Shown here piece by piece: positions 1-9,766 of a stretch of 64,000 bases of DNA (position 1 is its first letter; every line of letters starts with the position of its first letter). A program made the position numbers and the translations under genes. Origin of the DNA: Rhizobium sp. C1 (lineage in GTDB: Bacteria; Pseudomonadota; Alphaproteobacteria; Rhizobiales; Rhizobiaceae); contig NZ_JAJNCY010000004.1 of NCBI RefSeq assembly GCF_021026335.1, positions 186,001 through 250,000 of the forward strand. The letters run 5' to 3'. The notes under the pieces were generated by a model. The model was not told the origin of the DNA, made no database searches, and saw only the letters and a list, made by a program, of their open reading frames with translations.

Positions 1-244
1 GATTGACGGCCTGATCGATGCGCTGGGTACCGCCTGTCAGCACAACGACCGCATCCGCCTTGGGCTTTTCGGCCGGCGTCAGGCCCGCCACCGTGTCGGC
101 AAAGCGCAGAAAGCCGCCAAACAGAAGCCCCACCAGAATGAGCACGACATAGCTCAGCCGGCGCAGGAAAACGCGATGGAACGGCCGCGTGGGCTGCCAG
201 ACGCCCCGCCCCTGTCGCTGATCTCGTGTGTTCACACTCGGCAT
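1..244 (-). CDS. YdcF/SanA-like DUF218 protein (N-terminal part, cut by window edge)
   Basis: Reading the minus strand from an ATG at 244 gives a basic N-terminus, one hydrophobic segment (about residues 31-48, starting SYVVLILVGLL) and then ADAVVVLTGGTQRI, the nucleotide-like first strand and glycine turn typical of DUF218 (YdcF/SanA) proteins. The frame stays open to base 1, so the C-terminal part lies outside the window. It begins 45 bases after the ftsX stop on the same strand, so it is probably cotranscribed with ftsEX. DUF218 proteins are membrane-anchored and linked to envelope integrity, but their reaction is poorly defined. Confidence 0.85.
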   Translation of the reverse strand, partial: MPSVNTRDQRQGRGVWQPTRPFHRVFLRRLSYVVLILVGLLFGGFLRFADTVAGLTPAEKPKADAVVVLTGGTQRIDQAVN

Positions 245-289
245 GTCAGCACCCTGTGATCCGTTTGCGGCGCGTCGCGGATAGTGACT

Positions 290-1291
290 TCATGAGTTCA
301 AGCCGTCACTGCGGGCCGGATCGGAACGGATCTGGTCGATCTCGTATATGGTACGCATCACCGTCAGCCGTGCGGTCAGTGTGGTGAGACCGGCAATCAG
401 GAGCATTGTCAGGGCAATGCCGAAATAGCCGAGCCAGCCGACGGAAAACGTGCCGAAAAGCGCCGTCGCCTGATCGCTGGCCGGCGTTGCCAGCGAACGC
501 GACTGCCACCAGGACGCGATCATGAAGAAGAGCGCGGCAAGCGCACTGCCCGCACCCGAGCCTTTGAGGCTGATGATCAGAAAATGCTTCTGGAATTCGT
601 TGGCGACGAAGGAGGCTTCTGCGCCGACGAAATGCAGCACCTCGACGATATGACGATTGCCGGACAGCGCGCCGCGGGTCGCAAAGATAACGGTGAGCAC
701 CATGGCGGAGAAGACAAGGATCAGAACGCCCGTGCCGATCATGACCGTGGTGCGTGCCATGGAGACGAGGCGGTTGACCCAGGTGCGGTGATCGTCGAGC
801 GAGGCCTGCGGGATCTTCTTCGACAAGGCGTCCCGCAAAGCCTCGAAATCAGGCGGTGCGCTTTCGTCGATGGTCACGATGACCAGACGCGGCACGGGAA
901 GCTCATCGATATTGAGGCTCGCGCCGAGCCAGGGCTCAAGGAGGCGCGAAGTCGCCTGCTTGTCCATGATCGTCGCGCCGGTGACCCCGACAAAGGAGGA
1001 GGCGATGTTGCGCGCCTCGATGAGCGCCTTTTCCATGTCGAGACCGTCGTCCGGCTTGATCTGGATGGTGATCTCGCGCGAAATCTGGCTCTGCCAGCTC
1101 GCCGCCGTGGCGCGGACCATGCTCACGCCGCCCAGCGTCAGGCAGGCCAGAAACGACATGATGGCGATGACGGCCAGGAGCGCACTGCCCTGAACATTGG
1201 CCGACGGCACGATCGGTCCGTGCGGACGGGTCTTCACATCGCCTGGCCTCTTCCGTTCCGGCGGCGCCGGTGTCTTCTCCGCCACGCTCAT
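290..1291 (-). CDS. ftsX: Cell division ABC transporter permease FtsX
   Basis: FtsX is the membrane half of the FtsEX complex, which couples ATP hydrolysis at the septum to activation of periplasmic cell-wall hydrolases. The 333-residue product has a cytoplasmic N-terminus, a first membrane segment near residues 37-60 (LLAVIAIMSFLACLTLGG), a periplasmic domain and three more membrane segments in the last third, which is the FtsX topology. The ATG at 1291 overlaps the ftsE stop as ATGA, so I chose it over the longer open frame running back into ftsE. Sequence and neighbour agree. Confidence 0.95.
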   Translation of the reverse strand: MSVAEKTPAPPERKRPGDVKTRPHGPIVPSANVQGSALLAVIAIMSFLACLTLGGVSMVRATAASWQSQISREITIQIKPDDGLDMEKALIEARNIASSFVGVTGATIMDKQATSRLLEPWLGASLNIDELPVPRLVIVTIDESAPPDFEALRDALSKKIPQASLDDHRTWVNRLVSMARTTVMIGTGVLILVFSAMVLTVIFATRGALSGNRHIVEVLHFVGAEASFVANEFQKHFLIISLKGSGAGSALAALFFMIASWWQSRSLATPASDQATALFGTFSVGWLGYFGIALTMLLIAGLTTLTARLTVMRTIYEIDQIRSDPARSDGLNS

Positions 1292-1947
1292 GAGAAGATA
1301 TCCAGCCGGCCTTCGGACAGGATCATCCGGCGGGCATCGACCTGATCCATCAGGGCAAAATCGTGGGTGGCGATGAGAACGGCGGTGCCCTGCCGGTTCA
1401 GCTCGCGAAAGAGCCCGAGCAGGCGACGCGCCATGGGTGGATCGACATTGCCGGTCGGCTCGTCGGCAAGCAGGATTTCCGGCCGGTCCATCAGTGCCCG
1501 GGCAATCGCGGCGCGCTGCTTCTCCCCGCCCGACAAAACCGGCGGCAACACGTTGATACGCTGGCCGAGGCCGACCCATTTCAGAAGTTCGATGACGTCG
1601 CTGCGATAGGTATGCTCCTCCTTGCCACGCACGCGCAGCGGAAGCGAGACATTCTCGTAGGTCGTCAGATGATCGAGCAACTGGAAATCCTGAAAGACGA
1701 TGCCGATGCGCCGGCGCAGCATGGGCAGGTCTTCGCGGGGGATTGCGGCAATGTCGCGGTCGAACATGCGGATGAGCCCGCGCGTCGGCTTCAGCGACAG
1801 AAACAAGAGTTTCAGAAGCGTCGTCTTGCCCGCGCCAGAGGGACCGGTCAGAAACTGGAAGGAGCTCGCCGGGATATCAAAGGTGATGTCCCGGAGGATT
1901 TCCGGTCCCAGCCCATAGCGCAATCCGACATTTTCAAAATGTATCAC
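1288..1947 (-). CDS. ftsE: Cell division ATP-binding protein FtsE
   Basis: FtsE is the ATPase of FtsEX. The sequence has Walker A (GPSGAGKTT), the ABC signature (LSGGEKQR), Walker B (ILLADEPTG) and the H-loop (ATHD). I place the start at the GTG at 1947, giving MIHFENVGLRYG, which is the usual FtsE N-terminus; a TTG 33 bases upstream is also in frame. The length of 219 residues is normal. The gene overlaps ftsX by four bases (ATGA) and is divergent from the gene at 2140. A TTAACCAT motif (a CtrA half-site sequence) lies in the shared upstream region at 2044-2051. Confidence 0.95.
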   Translation of the reverse strand: MIHFENVGLRYGLGPEILRDITFDIPASSFQFLTGPSGAGKTTLLKLLFLSLKPTRGLIRMFDRDIAAIPREDLPMLRRRIGIVFQDFQLLDHLTTYENVSLPLRVRGKEEHTYRSDVIELLKWVGLGQRINVLPPVLSGGEKQRAAIARALMDRPEILLADEPTGNVDPPMARRLLGLFRELNRQGTAVLIATHDFALMDQVDARRMILSEGRLDIFS

Positions 1948-2043
1948 AGCTGATCGCGGTTCCTGATGGACGTTTTCCAAGTTGGGCGCGCCGTATCTTT
2001 GCAGTTCGGCGCGTCGCGCCGGGCCACCCGGCTTTGCGAAGCA

Positions 2044-2051
2044 TTAACCAT
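2044..2051 (+). promoter_or_regulatory. TTAACCAT, possible CtrA half-site
   Basis: TTAACCAT is a described CtrA half-site in alphaproteobacteria. It sits in the 135-base (start to start about 190-base) divergent region between ftsE and the gene at 2140. CtrA control of division genes would make sense, but a single octamer is weak evidence. Confidence 0.25.
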
Positions 2052-2139
2052 TATCGTTTACGTCTCATAAGGATTCGTTTCAATGCCCGAGCCCGCTTGT
2101 CCAAAACCGCGGGGCGCGCGCGCAGGGGGGAGATTAGGC

Positions 2140-2808
2140 ATGGCTCCGTTTCAGTCCGACAGCAGCGCTCGCCAGACTTACGATCTCATTCCGCCGGAGC
2201 GGTCCCTGCAGAAAGCGACCCACAGGCCGGGCGGAAGAAGGGCGCGCGACATCGAGGACGCCGAATTCGAAGTGGTTTCGGCGGCGCCCCGGACACGCGC
2301 GCATGCGACATTCAACGACAACCGCACCGGCGGCGATAGGCAACGGACGCAAACCGCTTCGCGCGGACATTTCGGCACGGGCACGGCCGCGCAGCAAAAG
2401 AGCGATCCGTCCTCCTCTCCATCCCGCCTGCCGCAATATGGCCTGGCGGGCCTCGCCGCGACCTTTCTGCTGACCTTGGGGATTGCCGCCTATTTCAATC
2501 TCGGTGCCTTCGCCGCCGCCGAGGGCGGGCTCATCATCACCGACATCCACCAGTCACCGATCGATTCGAACGGGCTTCGCGTCATGGAGCTTTCCGGCAT
2601 TGTGGAGAACCGCTCGCACGAGGCTCTGCCCCTGCCGGCGCTCATCGCACAGATGAAATCGGAGACCGGCGCCGTCAACCAGTCCGCCGTCAGTCTGGGC
2701 GACGGCCTGCTGGCCGCCGGCGAAACAGCGCGTTTCAAGCTTCGCATTCCCTCTCCCGGTGGAAAACGTCAGGAAGTCTCCATCTCGTTTGCGCCAAAGG
2801 GTGTCTGA
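2140..2808 (+). CDS. Conserved alphaproteobacterial single-pass membrane protein, DUF3426-like C-terminus
   Basis: The product has a long polar, probably disordered N-terminal half, one membrane segment (YGLAGLAATFLLTLGIAAYF) and a compact C-terminal domain with alternating beta-like strands (GLRVMELSGIVENRS, then GETARFKLRIPSP), resembling DUF3426/FxLYD-type extracytoplasmic domains. MJ0042-type zinc-ribbon proteins often share that C-terminus, but no CxxC zinc finger is visible here. The start is uncertain: ATG 2140 has GGGGAG seven bases upstream, while ATG 2083 has AAGGA nine bases upstream and would add 19 residues. Divergence from ftsE suggests an envelope or division role, but this is inference only. 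Confidence 0.7.
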   Translation: MAPFQSDSSARQTYDLIPPERSLQKATHRPGGRRARDIEDAEFEVVSAAPRTRAHATFNDNRTGGDRQRTQTASRGHFGTGTAAQQKSDPSSSPSRLPQYGLAGLAATFLLTLGIAAYFNLGAFAAAEGGLIITDIHQSPIDSNGLRVMELSGIVENRSHEALPLPALIAQMKSETGAVNQSAVSLGDGLLAAGETARFKLRIPSPGGKRQEVSISFAPKGV

Positions 2809-2860
2809 AACGCCTGCCCCATGTTAGGCATGGAGATGTTTCATTCCCCCGGAGCCTCCC

Positions 2861-3403
2861 ATGCCTGTCATTCGTGGTAAAGTCATCGAGCCGCTGTTTA
2901 CGTCCGAGGCGATTGCCAAGCGCAATGACGAGATGGCTGCCGAAATTGCCAAGGGTCCGACTCAGGACCTGCTGGTCATATCGATCCTCAAGGGTTCCTT
3001 CATTTTCGCCGCAGACCTGATCCGCTCGCTGCACCATGTCGGCCTCGCGCCTGAAGTCGAGTTCATCACGCTGTCGAGCTATGGCAAGGGGACCGTGTCG
3101 CAGGGCGTGAAGATCATCAAGGACATCGACAGCGACGTGAAGGGTCGCGATGTTCTGCTCATCGACGACATTCTCGAATCGGGCCGCACACTGCAATTCG
3201 CCCGCGATCTCATGTTTGAGCGCGGCGCGGCCAACGTGTCCATTGCCGTGCTTCTGGACAAGAGCGTGAAGCGTCAGGAGAAGCTGGAGGCCGATTATGT
3301 CGGCTTCGAATGTCCCGACTATTTCGTCGTGGGCTACGGCATGGACGTGGCCTATGCCTTCCGCGAACTGCCCTTTGTCGGCGTGGTGACGGGCGACGCC
3401 TGA
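2861..3403 (+). CDS. hpt: Hypoxanthine phosphoribosyltransferase
   Basis: This purine-salvage enzyme joins hypoxanthine (and usually guanine) to PRPP to make IMP or GMP in the cytoplasm. The PRPP-binding loop DVLLIDDILESGRTL lies at about residues 97-111, and the substrate-contacting segment ISILKGSFIFAADL at about 40-53. The 180-residue length is standard. The ATG at 2861 follows CCCCCGGAGCCTCCC, which contains a GGAG ribosome binding site. It is followed on the same strand by a response regulator 138 bases downstream. Confidence 0.95.
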   Translation: MPVIRGKVIEPLFTSEAIAKRNDEMAAEIAKGPTQDLLVISILKGSFIFAADLIRSLHHVGLAPEVEFITLSSYGKGTVSQGVKIIKDIDSDVKGRDVLLIDDILESGRTLQFARDLMFERGAANVSIAVLLDKSVKRQEKLEADYVGFECPDYFVVGYGMDVAYAFRELPFVGVVTGDA

Positions 3404-3541
3404 GAGCTCGGGCAGTCGCTGTTTGTTAACCACAGTCGCCATCAGACGGGCTCTTGCGAGCTATCTGGCCGGAAATTTACCTGTCGAAAAGAAAAGTCTG
3501 GTGTTTTTGTCCCATAAGACAACATGAGCAGGGATAGACAC

Positions 3542-3901
3542 GTGGCCAGGATTCTCATCACCGAAGACGAAGATTCACTGCGGTCCTTCGTCGCCCGTGC
3601 GCTGCGTCTCGACGGACACGAGACCATGGAAGCCGCCGACGGCGCCGAAGGTCTCGAGCGTCTTTCGGAGGGCCCGTTCGACCTTCTTCTTTCCGATATC
3701 CGCATGCCCGTCATGGACGGGATCGAGCTTGCCCATCAGGCGGCCGACCGGTTCCCGGGCCTCAAGATCCTGCTGATGACCGGCTATGCCGAGCAGCGCG
3801 AACGCGCCGACGACCTCGCCGTCAAGATCGTGGACGTCGTGTCCAAGCCCTTCAGCCTGCCGGATATCCGGCTTGCCGTGGCCCAGGCGCTCGCTGCCTG
3901 A
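3542..3901 (+). CDS. Single-domain response regulator (CpdR-type receiver)
   Basis: The product is only a receiver domain of 119 residues: acidic pocket E8/D9, phosphoacceptor D52 in LLLSDIRMPVMDG, a Thr in LLMTGYAE and Lys in VSKPF. Single-domain receivers of this shape include CpdR, which controls ClpXP-dependent proteolysis in the cell cycle, and rhizobia carry more than one CpdR-like protein; I cannot say which paralogue this is. The GTG at 3542 has AGGGA eight bases upstream. An ATG at 3524 is in frame but has a poor ribosome binding site. The region before it contains GTTAACCAC near 3426. Confidence 0.8.
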   Translation: MARILITEDEDSLRSFVARALRLDGHETMEAADGAEGLERLSEGPFDLLLSDIRMPVMDGIELAHQAADRFPGLKILLMTGYAEQRERADDLAVKIVDVVSKPFSLPDIRLAVAQALAA

Positions 3902-3954
3902 TTCTCGAATTTCCTGCTTTATAAACGGCTGGCCCGGCTGACGTGGTGCGCTGA

Positions 3955-6660
3955 TCACTGCAGCTGCAACAGCCGCTCGAGATATTGCCGTTCCAGTTCC
4001 GGGCTCGCGTTTTCACCGAGCTTGCGGCGGATGATTTCCAGGATCTGGCGGGCGCGTTCGGCATCGAACTCGTCCGGCACCTTCACATCCTCGCCGAATT
4101 CCGGGCCGGTGCGGCCTTGCGGACGACCAAGCGGGTCAAGACCTTCGCGGTTCTGGCCCTGCTGCTGCATGCCACCCTGACCGCTGCCCTGCTGCCCCTG
4201 CTGGGCGAGCTGCTGCATCAGTTCGGACGCACCCTTGCGCAGCGCCTCGATAGCGCGGCCCTGCGAATCAAGCGCCGTCTGCCCCTCAGCCTCACCCAGA
4301 GCGCCTGTGGCGTCCTTCATCTCCTTGCCGGCGCTGTTGAACCCTTCACCCGGCTTCACACCGAACTTTTTCAGGCCCTCCTGCAGGCTCTTCAGGTCCT
4401 TTTCAAGCTGCTTCTGCCGCTCGGAAAGGTCCTTGAGCGCCTGCTTCAGCTGCTCCTGCGTCATGGAATCTTCCGGACGGCGTTCCTTTGGCTGCTCGCC
4501 GGCATCCGGCTTGCGTCCGCCCGGATCCGGAGGCATCGGCTGGTTCAACCCGTTTTCCTGGCCGTTTTCCGGGCCATTCTGCTGGTCTTCGCCGTCACCG
4601 TCCTGCGGCTGGCCAAACGGATTCGGCGTCTTCTCGAAAAGCCGCGGCTGGTCCTCGCGAGTGCTCGGATCGCCGAACTGCATGCGGTCGCGCAGCGCCT
4701 GTTCCTTGGTGAAGGTATCGTCGAGCAGCTTCTTCTGGTCCTGCAGCAGCTTGCCGAGCTTGTCGATCTCGCCGCGCATCTGGTCCTTGCCCTGCTGCTT
4801 GCCCTGGTTCGGCCGGGCGGTTTGCAGGTTGTTCATCATGCGCTGCATCTGGTTCAGAAGATTGCGCGCTTCGTCGCGCGAGCCGCTTTCGGCAAGCTTC
4901 TGGATCTCGTCCAGCATCTTTTCCAGATCCTGCTGGCGCAGCATCTTCCGCTGGTCGGCGGTCATCTGGTTCTGGTCGGGATTGTTCTGCATCTGCTTCG
5001 CCAGCGCCTGCATGAACTCGTTCATGGCCTTGCGCAGATCGTCCGTCAGCTTGCGGATCTCTTCGTCAGAAGCATTGCGGTTCAGCGCATCGGACAACGC
5101 CTGCTGCGCATCCTTCACCTTGCGTTCCGCGTTGGCCACGTCACCGCCCTCGATTCCGAGCGCGATCTGCCAGAGGTAATCGGCGGTCGCCTTCAGGTCC
5201 TTCTCCGACCGCGCAAGCCGCATCTGCTGGCCGGCCGAGCGGATCAGCAGGAACTGCGTCATGTCCGGGATCGTCTCTTCCGGCCGGACGAACAGCGCGT
5301 CATTAAGCTCGATGGCACGGTCGAGTTTGCGCTCATCAAGTGCAAACACCTGCCGCTCTTCGGCGACGGCCGCCGCCAGCGGCTCGCGGAAATTGCGTGC
5401 CGGCAGGATGATATCCTTCGTCTCGCTACGCCCCGTATGGCCGGCGGCATCGGTCGCGATCAGCGTCAGATGGACCTTCTTTCCAGCCAGCGGATGTTCT
5501 GTCAGGTCGCGGCTTGTCACGCCCTTGGCTTCGCGCGCATCGGTGCGCGGCAGTTCGAGCCGGAATTCCGGCGGCGGATAGAGCGCAATCGCACCCGGCT
5601 CCTGCTCCGCCGGCTCGATCAGCGCCTGCGCCGAGGTCAGGCCATAATCGTCGCTGGCCTTGAAGCCGATTTCGAGCGCACCGCTCACCGCCCGCTGCGG
5701 TTCGCCTTCAAAGGTGATCTTCGGCGGCTCGTCCTTCTGGATGTGGAAGGCCCAGCGGTTGCCGCCGACATCGAGCGTTCCGGGAACGGAAAGCGCGGCC
5801 TGGAACGTCTTGCCGTCGGCCAGCTGCTTGTCCTCCGCCTTCGGGCTCGCCTCAGCTGCAAGCGGCACAGGAGCCTTTGCGTCGCTCGGCGCATAGGTCA
5901 CGGCGACATCGGTTCTCTCGCCCGAAAGCCGAACCGTGAGGCGCGAGCCTTCCGGCACGACAATCGGCTTGGCGTCGCCAGAGTTCGGCTCGTTGACCGT
6001 CAGAAAGACTGGTGGCTTGCGCGTATAGACCGGCGGCGTCACCCAGGCATCGATCCGAAGCCCCGCCGCAGCACTATCGACCGGGATCGGTCTGAACGGA
6101 TCACTCAGGCGGCCGGCATTGTTCGACCAGGAAAAACCGAAGGCGACGAAGAGAAGCAGCGCCGGAATGGCGCGCAACGCGAATCGGTCAGACGCCGCGA
6201 TATCGGGCGTCGGCGTCCCGGCGGTCAGCGAGCCAACAAGGCCGGCCATACGCCGCTTGTGCTCGCGCCAGAGCGCCTCGCCGAAGGCGCCGCTCGTCGT
6301 GGCGGGAACGTCTTCCAGCGCCGCCAGCGCCCGATGGGCAAGGCCGCTGCGCTCCTCGATGCGCCGCGTCGCTTCCGCATCCGTCGGCCATTTGGCGGCG
6401 GCAATGCGGATCAGCGACCACAGAAAAACAAGACCAAGAAGAACGGCGAGCCCCCGCGACACACTCGCCGGCATCAGCCGGAAAAGCCCGAACCAGCTTG
6501 TGGCCGCATAAAGTGCTGCAACAGAAAGCGGGACGAGGCTGAGCGGCGCAAGCCGTTCGAGGAATAGCACGAGCTTGGCGAGGCCACGGGAGCGCGCGAT
6601 GCGGCGCTTCAGCCGCCCCATGCCGTCGCTCTCGTCTCTCCCTTTGTCTTGCCTATCCAT
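3955..6660 (-). CDS. DUF4175 (TIGR02302) large membrane-anchored coiled-coil protein
   Basis: The product is about 901 residues with two or three membrane segments in the first 190 residues, a central beta-rich region, and a C-terminal half dominated by Gln/Lys/Glu coiled coil followed by a Gln/Gly-rich stretch (near residue 830) and a short conserved tail (ARQILEIIRRKLGE). This is the architecture of TIGR02302/DUF4175, an alphaproteobacterial family of unknown function. The ATG at 6660 has AGGAG four bases upstream; an ATG at 6675 is less well supported. It follows lysA by 67 bases on the same strand. The coiled-coil shape suggests a structural envelope role, but I see no catalytic motif. 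Confidence 0.88.
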   Translation of the reverse strand: MDRQDKGRDESDGMGRLKRRIARSRGLAKLVLFLERLAPLSLVPLSVAALYAATSWFGLFRLMPASVSRGLAVLLGLVFLWSLIRIAAAKWPTDAEATRRIEERSGLAHRALAALEDVPATTSGAFGEALWREHKRRMAGLVGSLTAGTPTPDIAASDRFALRAIPALLLFVAFGFSWSNNAGRLSDPFRPIPVDSAAAGLRIDAWVTPPVYTRKPPVFLTVNEPNSGDAKPIVVPEGSRLTVRLSGERTDVAVTYAPSDAKAPVPLAAEASPKAEDKQLADGKTFQAALSVPGTLDVGGNRWAFHIQKDEPPKITFEGEPQRAVSGALEIGFKASDDYGLTSAQALIEPAEQEPGAIALYPPPEFRLELPRTDAREAKGVTSRDLTEHPLAGKKVHLTLIATDAAGHTGRSETKDIILPARNFREPLAAAVAEERQVFALDERKLDRAIELNDALFVRPEETIPDMTQFLLIRSAGQQMRLARSEKDLKATADYLWQIALGIEGGDVANAERKVKDAQQALSDALNRNASDEEIRKLTDDLRKAMNEFMQALAKQMQNNPDQNQMTADQRKMLRQQDLEKMLDEIQKLAESGSRDEARNLLNQMQRMMNNLQTARPNQGKQQGKDQMRGEIDKLGKLLQDQKKLLDDTFTKEQALRDRMQFGDPSTREDQPRLFEKTPNPFGQPQDGDGEDQQNGPENGQENGLNQPMPPDPGGRKPDAGEQPKERRPEDSMTQEQLKQALKDLSERQKQLEKDLKSLQEGLKKFGVKPGEGFNSAGKEMKDATGALGEAEGQTALDSQGRAIEALRKGASELMQQLAQQGQQGSGQGGMQQQGQNREGLDPLGRPQGRTGPEFGEDVKVPDEFDAERARQILEIIRRKLGENASPELERQYLERLLQLQ

Positions 6661-6727
6661 GCCGCTCCTGACCATCCATCAGGCGACAGAATAACATTCT
6701 TTGTGGCAAAGGCGAGGGCAGGACGGG

Positions 6728-7996
6728 TTATTCCAGCCAGTCCGGCACGGAATCGAGGCCGATCAGTTGCTCATAGGTCGTGCGCGGACGGATGACATGA
6801 TAGCGGTCGCCGCTGACCAGCACTTCGGGAACCAGAAGGCGGCTGTTATAGGTGCCGGCCTGCACCGCTCCGTAAGCGCCTGCCGAACCGATGGAGAGAA
6901 GATCGCCGGGCTTCGGCATCATCATCTCGCGGTCGAGCGCCATGTAATCGCCCGTCTCACAGACGGGGCCCACGACATCGGCCTTGATCAGCGGCGCGTT
7001 CGCCGCCGAAATGACGGCAGGCTTGATCTCGTGCCAGGCCTCGTAAAGCGTCGGGCGCACGAGGTCGTTCATGGCGACATCGACGATGACGAAGGTCTTC
7101 TCGCCGCCGTCCTTCACATAGAGGACTTCCGTCAACAGAATGCCGGCATTGCCCGCGATCAGGCGGCCGGGTTCGGCGACGATCTTGCAATCGAGGCCGC
7201 GCAGCTGGTTCTTCACCACATCCGCATAGTCGGCCGGAAGCGGCGGAATGTCGTTCGAATCCTTGTACGGTATGCCGAGACCGCCGCCGATGTCGACATG
7301 CTCGATCGTGTGACCGTCGGTGCGCAGCGTCTCGACCAGTTCCTTGAGCAGCCGGAAAGCGTCGGCGAAGGGCTGCAGTTCGGTGATCTGGCTGCCGATA
7401 TGCATGTCGATGCCGGTGACTTCGATGCCGGGCAGGCGCGCGGCATGGGCATAGACGGCGCGGGCGCGGTCATAGGAAATACCGAACTTGTTTTCCTTCT
7501 TGCCGGTCGAGATCTTGGCATGAGTCTTGGCGTCCACATCCGGGTTGATGCGGAAGGAGACCGGCGCGCGCTTGCCGGCCTTGACGGCGCGTGCGTTCAG
7601 CAATTCGAGTTCAGGCTCGGACTCGACATTGAAGCAGTAGATGCCGGTTTCGAGCGCCAGATCCATTTCGCGCACGGTCTTGCCGACGCCGGAAAACATG
7701 ATGCGCGAAGCGGGAATGCCGGCGGCAAGCGCCCGGCGAAGCTCGCCTTCGGAAACGACGTCGATGCCGGCGCCGAGGCGGCCGAGCACCTTCAGGACGG
7801 CCTGGTTCGAGTTCGCCTTCATCGCATAGCAGACGAGCGAATCGACATCCTTGAAGGCTTGCGAAAACACCGTGTAGTGGCGCTCCAGCGTAGCGGTGGA
7901 ATAGACATAGCAGGGGGTGCCGACGGCGGCGGCGATTTCTGCCACGGGCACGTCTTCGGCGTGCAGCACGCCGTCGCGATATTCAAAATGGTTCAC
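6728..7996 (-). CDS. lysA: Diaminopimelate decarboxylase
   Basis: LysA is a PLP enzyme that converts meso-diaminopimelate to lysine. The PLP lysine is K60 in VCYAMKANSN. Further family motifs are HIGSQI, the glycine-rich phosphate loop GGGLGIPY, EPGRLIAGNAG, and the dimer-supplied active-site cysteine segment VGPVCETGDYMA. The 422-residue length is typical. It lies 12 bases after the small lipoprotein gene on the same strand, in the order argH-lptM-lysA-DUF4175. Confidence 0.97.
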   Translation of the reverse strand: MNHFEYRDGVLHAEDVPVAEIAAAVGTPCYVYSTATLERHYTVFSQAFKDVDSLVCYAMKANSNQAVLKVLGRLGAGIDVVSEGELRRALAAGIPASRIMFSGVGKTVREMDLALETGIYCFNVESEPELELLNARAVKAGKRAPVSFRINPDVDAKTHAKISTGKKENKFGISYDRARAVYAHAARLPGIEVTGIDMHIGSQITELQPFADAFRLLKELVETLRTDGHTIEHVDIGGGLGIPYKDSNDIPPLPADYADVVKNQLRGLDCKIVAEPGRLIAGNAGILLTEVLYVKDGGEKTFVIVDVAMNDLVRPTLYEAWHEIKPAVISAANAPLIKADVVGPVCETGDYMALDREMMMPKPGDLLSIGSAGAYGAVQAGTYNSRLLVPEVLVSGDRYHVIRPRTTYEQLIGLDSVPDWLE

Positions 7997-8008
7997 GGGG
8001 GTGTGGCC

Positions 8009-8209
8009 TTATAGAAGCGGATCGAGAATGAAGGGCTTGTCTTCACGCACGACCGGTTTGGTCTTCACCGTGCCGGTTGCCTTGTCCATCGTCTGCCCCT
8101 CATAGGCCCCCGGCTGATCCAGATCGCCCTTGCGGCCGCAGGAGGAAACACTTGCCACGATGGCGACGCAGACGGCGGCAAGCGCCAGCTTCTTGAACAA
8201 TCCCGGCAT
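8009..8209 (-). CDS. lptM: Small lipoprotein, LptM (YifL)-like
   Basis: This 66-residue protein has a basic start, a hydrophobic segment and the lipobox VSSC, with the mature protein beginning CGRKGDLDQPG. The CGxKGxL-P pattern is characteristic of LptM/YifL lipoproteins, which in E. coli help mature the LptD/LptE translocon. The gene sits directly before lysA, much as yifL neighbours lysine/DAP genes in enterobacteria. The lipoprotein assignment is firm from the sequence; the LptM function is inferred from the short motif and context. Confidence 0.75.
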   Translation of the reverse strand: MPGLFKKLALAAVCVAIVASVSSCGRKGDLDQPGAYEGQTMDKATGTVKTKPVVREDKPFILDPLL

Positions 8210-8343
8210 CGGAAATGCAGGCCCTTCTTGTTAACTTGCGAAAACACATAGCGGATTGACGGCGCGCTTGCACTCCAATTCTGTTGAAGTCAAATCGCGC
8301 GCGGTGATTGGTGGGCGAAGGCGGCGGGGGGGGTACCCCACAC

Positions 8344-9738
8344 TCAAACCCGCTTCTTCCACTCCGAAATCTGGAACCGCACCTGATCCGGCGCCGTGCC
8401 GCCATAGCTCTTGCGCGAGGCAACGGAGGCATCCACCGTCAGCACGGCATAGACGCCGTCGTTGATATCCGGATGGATCGCCTTCAGCTCATCAAGCGAG
8501 AGCCCCGAGAGATCGACGCCCTTCTTCTCGGCGGCGGCAACGGCAGCGCCCGTGACATGATGCGCATCGCGGAACGGAAGGCCCAGTTCGCGGACCAGCC
8601 AGTCCGCAAGGTCGGTCGCAGTCGAGAAGCCGGAGCCGGCGGCCTTGCGCATCGAGGCCGTGTTCACCGTCATGTCGCCGATCATGCCGGTCATGGCGGC
8701 AATCGACAGTTCCAGGCTTTCGGCGGCGTCGAAGACCTGTTCCTTGTCTTCCTGCATGTCCTTGGAATAGGCGAGCGGCAGGCCCTTCATGACAGTGAGC
8801 AGCGCGATCAGCGAGCCGTTGATGCGGCCGGTCTTGGCGCGCACCAGTTCGGCCGCATCCGGGTTCTTCTTCTGTGGCATGATCGAGGAGCCGGTGGAGA
8901 ACGAATCCGACAGGCGCACGAAATTGAACTGCGGCGTCGACCAGATGACGATTTCTTCGGCCAGACGCGACAGATGCGTGGCGCAGATTGAGGCGAGCGA
9001 CAGGAATTCCAGCGCGAAATCGCGGTCGGACACCGTGTCGATGGAGTTGCGCGTCGGCTCGCGGAAGCCGAGCGCCGAAGCCGTCATGTGACGGTCGATC
9101 GGATAGGGCGTGCCGGCAAGGGCCGCGGCGCCGATCGGGCTTTCGTCCATGCGGGTGATGCAGTCGCGCACGCGTGACCGATCGCGGCCGAACATTTCGA
9201 CATAGGCCATGCAATGATGGCCGAAGGTGACGGGCTGAGCGGTCTGCAGATGGGTGAAGCCGGGCATCACCGTGTCGGCATGTTCCTCGGCGCGGGCGAG
9301 GAAGACGGAAATCAGCGCGGAAAGCGCCGCATCGACCTTCATCAGCTCTTCCTTCACCCACAGGCGGAAGTCGAGCGCTATTTGGTCGTTGCGCGAGCGG
9401 GCGGTGTGAAGGCGCTTGGCGGCCAGCCCGATCTCGTCGGCCAGCCGCGCCTCGATATTCATGTGAATGTCTTCAAGTTTGCGTGAGAACTCGAATTTGC
9501 CGTTTTCGATTTCCGCGCGGATGCTATGGAGACCTTGCGTAATCTGTCTCAGGTCCTCGGCGGAAATGATGCCCTGCTTTGCCAGCATCTCGGCATGCGC
9601 CAATGAGCCGCGGATATCCTGGGCGTAGAGTTTCTTGTCGAAGCCGATGGAGGCGTTTATCTCCTCCATGATCGCGGCGGGGCCGGAGGCGAAGCGTCCG
9701 CCCCACATCTGGTTCGAGGATTTCTTGTCTTCGGCCAT
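8344..9738 (-). CDS. argH: Argininosuccinate lyase
   Basis: ArgH splits argininosuccinate into arginine and fumarate, the last step of arginine synthesis. The 464-residue protein carries the fumarase/aspartase superfamily signature [12 protein letters not shown], the TARSRNDQ motif and the catalytic [10 protein letters not shown] segment. Its start at 9738 faces tlpA, with only 28 bases between the two start codons. It heads a minus-strand run with lptM, lysA and DUF4175, so arginine and lysine genes are likely cotranscribed. Confidence 0.97.
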   Translation of the reverse strand: MAEDKKSSNQMWGGRFASGPAAIMEEINASIGFDKKLYAQDIRGSLAHAEMLAKQGIISAEDLRQITQGLHSIRAEIENGKFEFSRKLEDIHMNIEARLADEIGLAAKRLHTARSRNDQIALDFRLWVKEELMKVDAALSALISVFLARAEEHADTVMPGFTHLQTAQPVTFGHHCMAYVEMFGRDRSRVRDCITRMDESPIGAAALAGTPYPIDRHMTASALGFREPTRNSIDTVSDRDFALEFLSLASICATHLSRLAEEIVIWSTPQFNFVRLSDSFSTGSSIMPQKKNPDAAELVRAKTGRINGSLIALLTVMKGLPLAYSKDMQEDKEQVFDAAESLELSIAAMTGMIGDMTVNTASMRKAAGSGFSTATDLADWLVRELGLPFRDAHHVTGAAVAAAEKKGVDLSGLSLDELKAIHPDINDGVYAVLTVDASVASRKSYGGTAPDQVRFQISEWKKRV

Positions 9739-9766
9739 GGATCACGATCCCGGAGTTGATGTCGAT

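Noticed and set aside
3985-6567. Plus-strand open frame of about 860 codons opposite the DUF4175 gene
   Set aside because: It is the antisense of a GC-rich coding sequence, Leu/Arg-rich with no domain, no ribosome binding site and no homology pattern.
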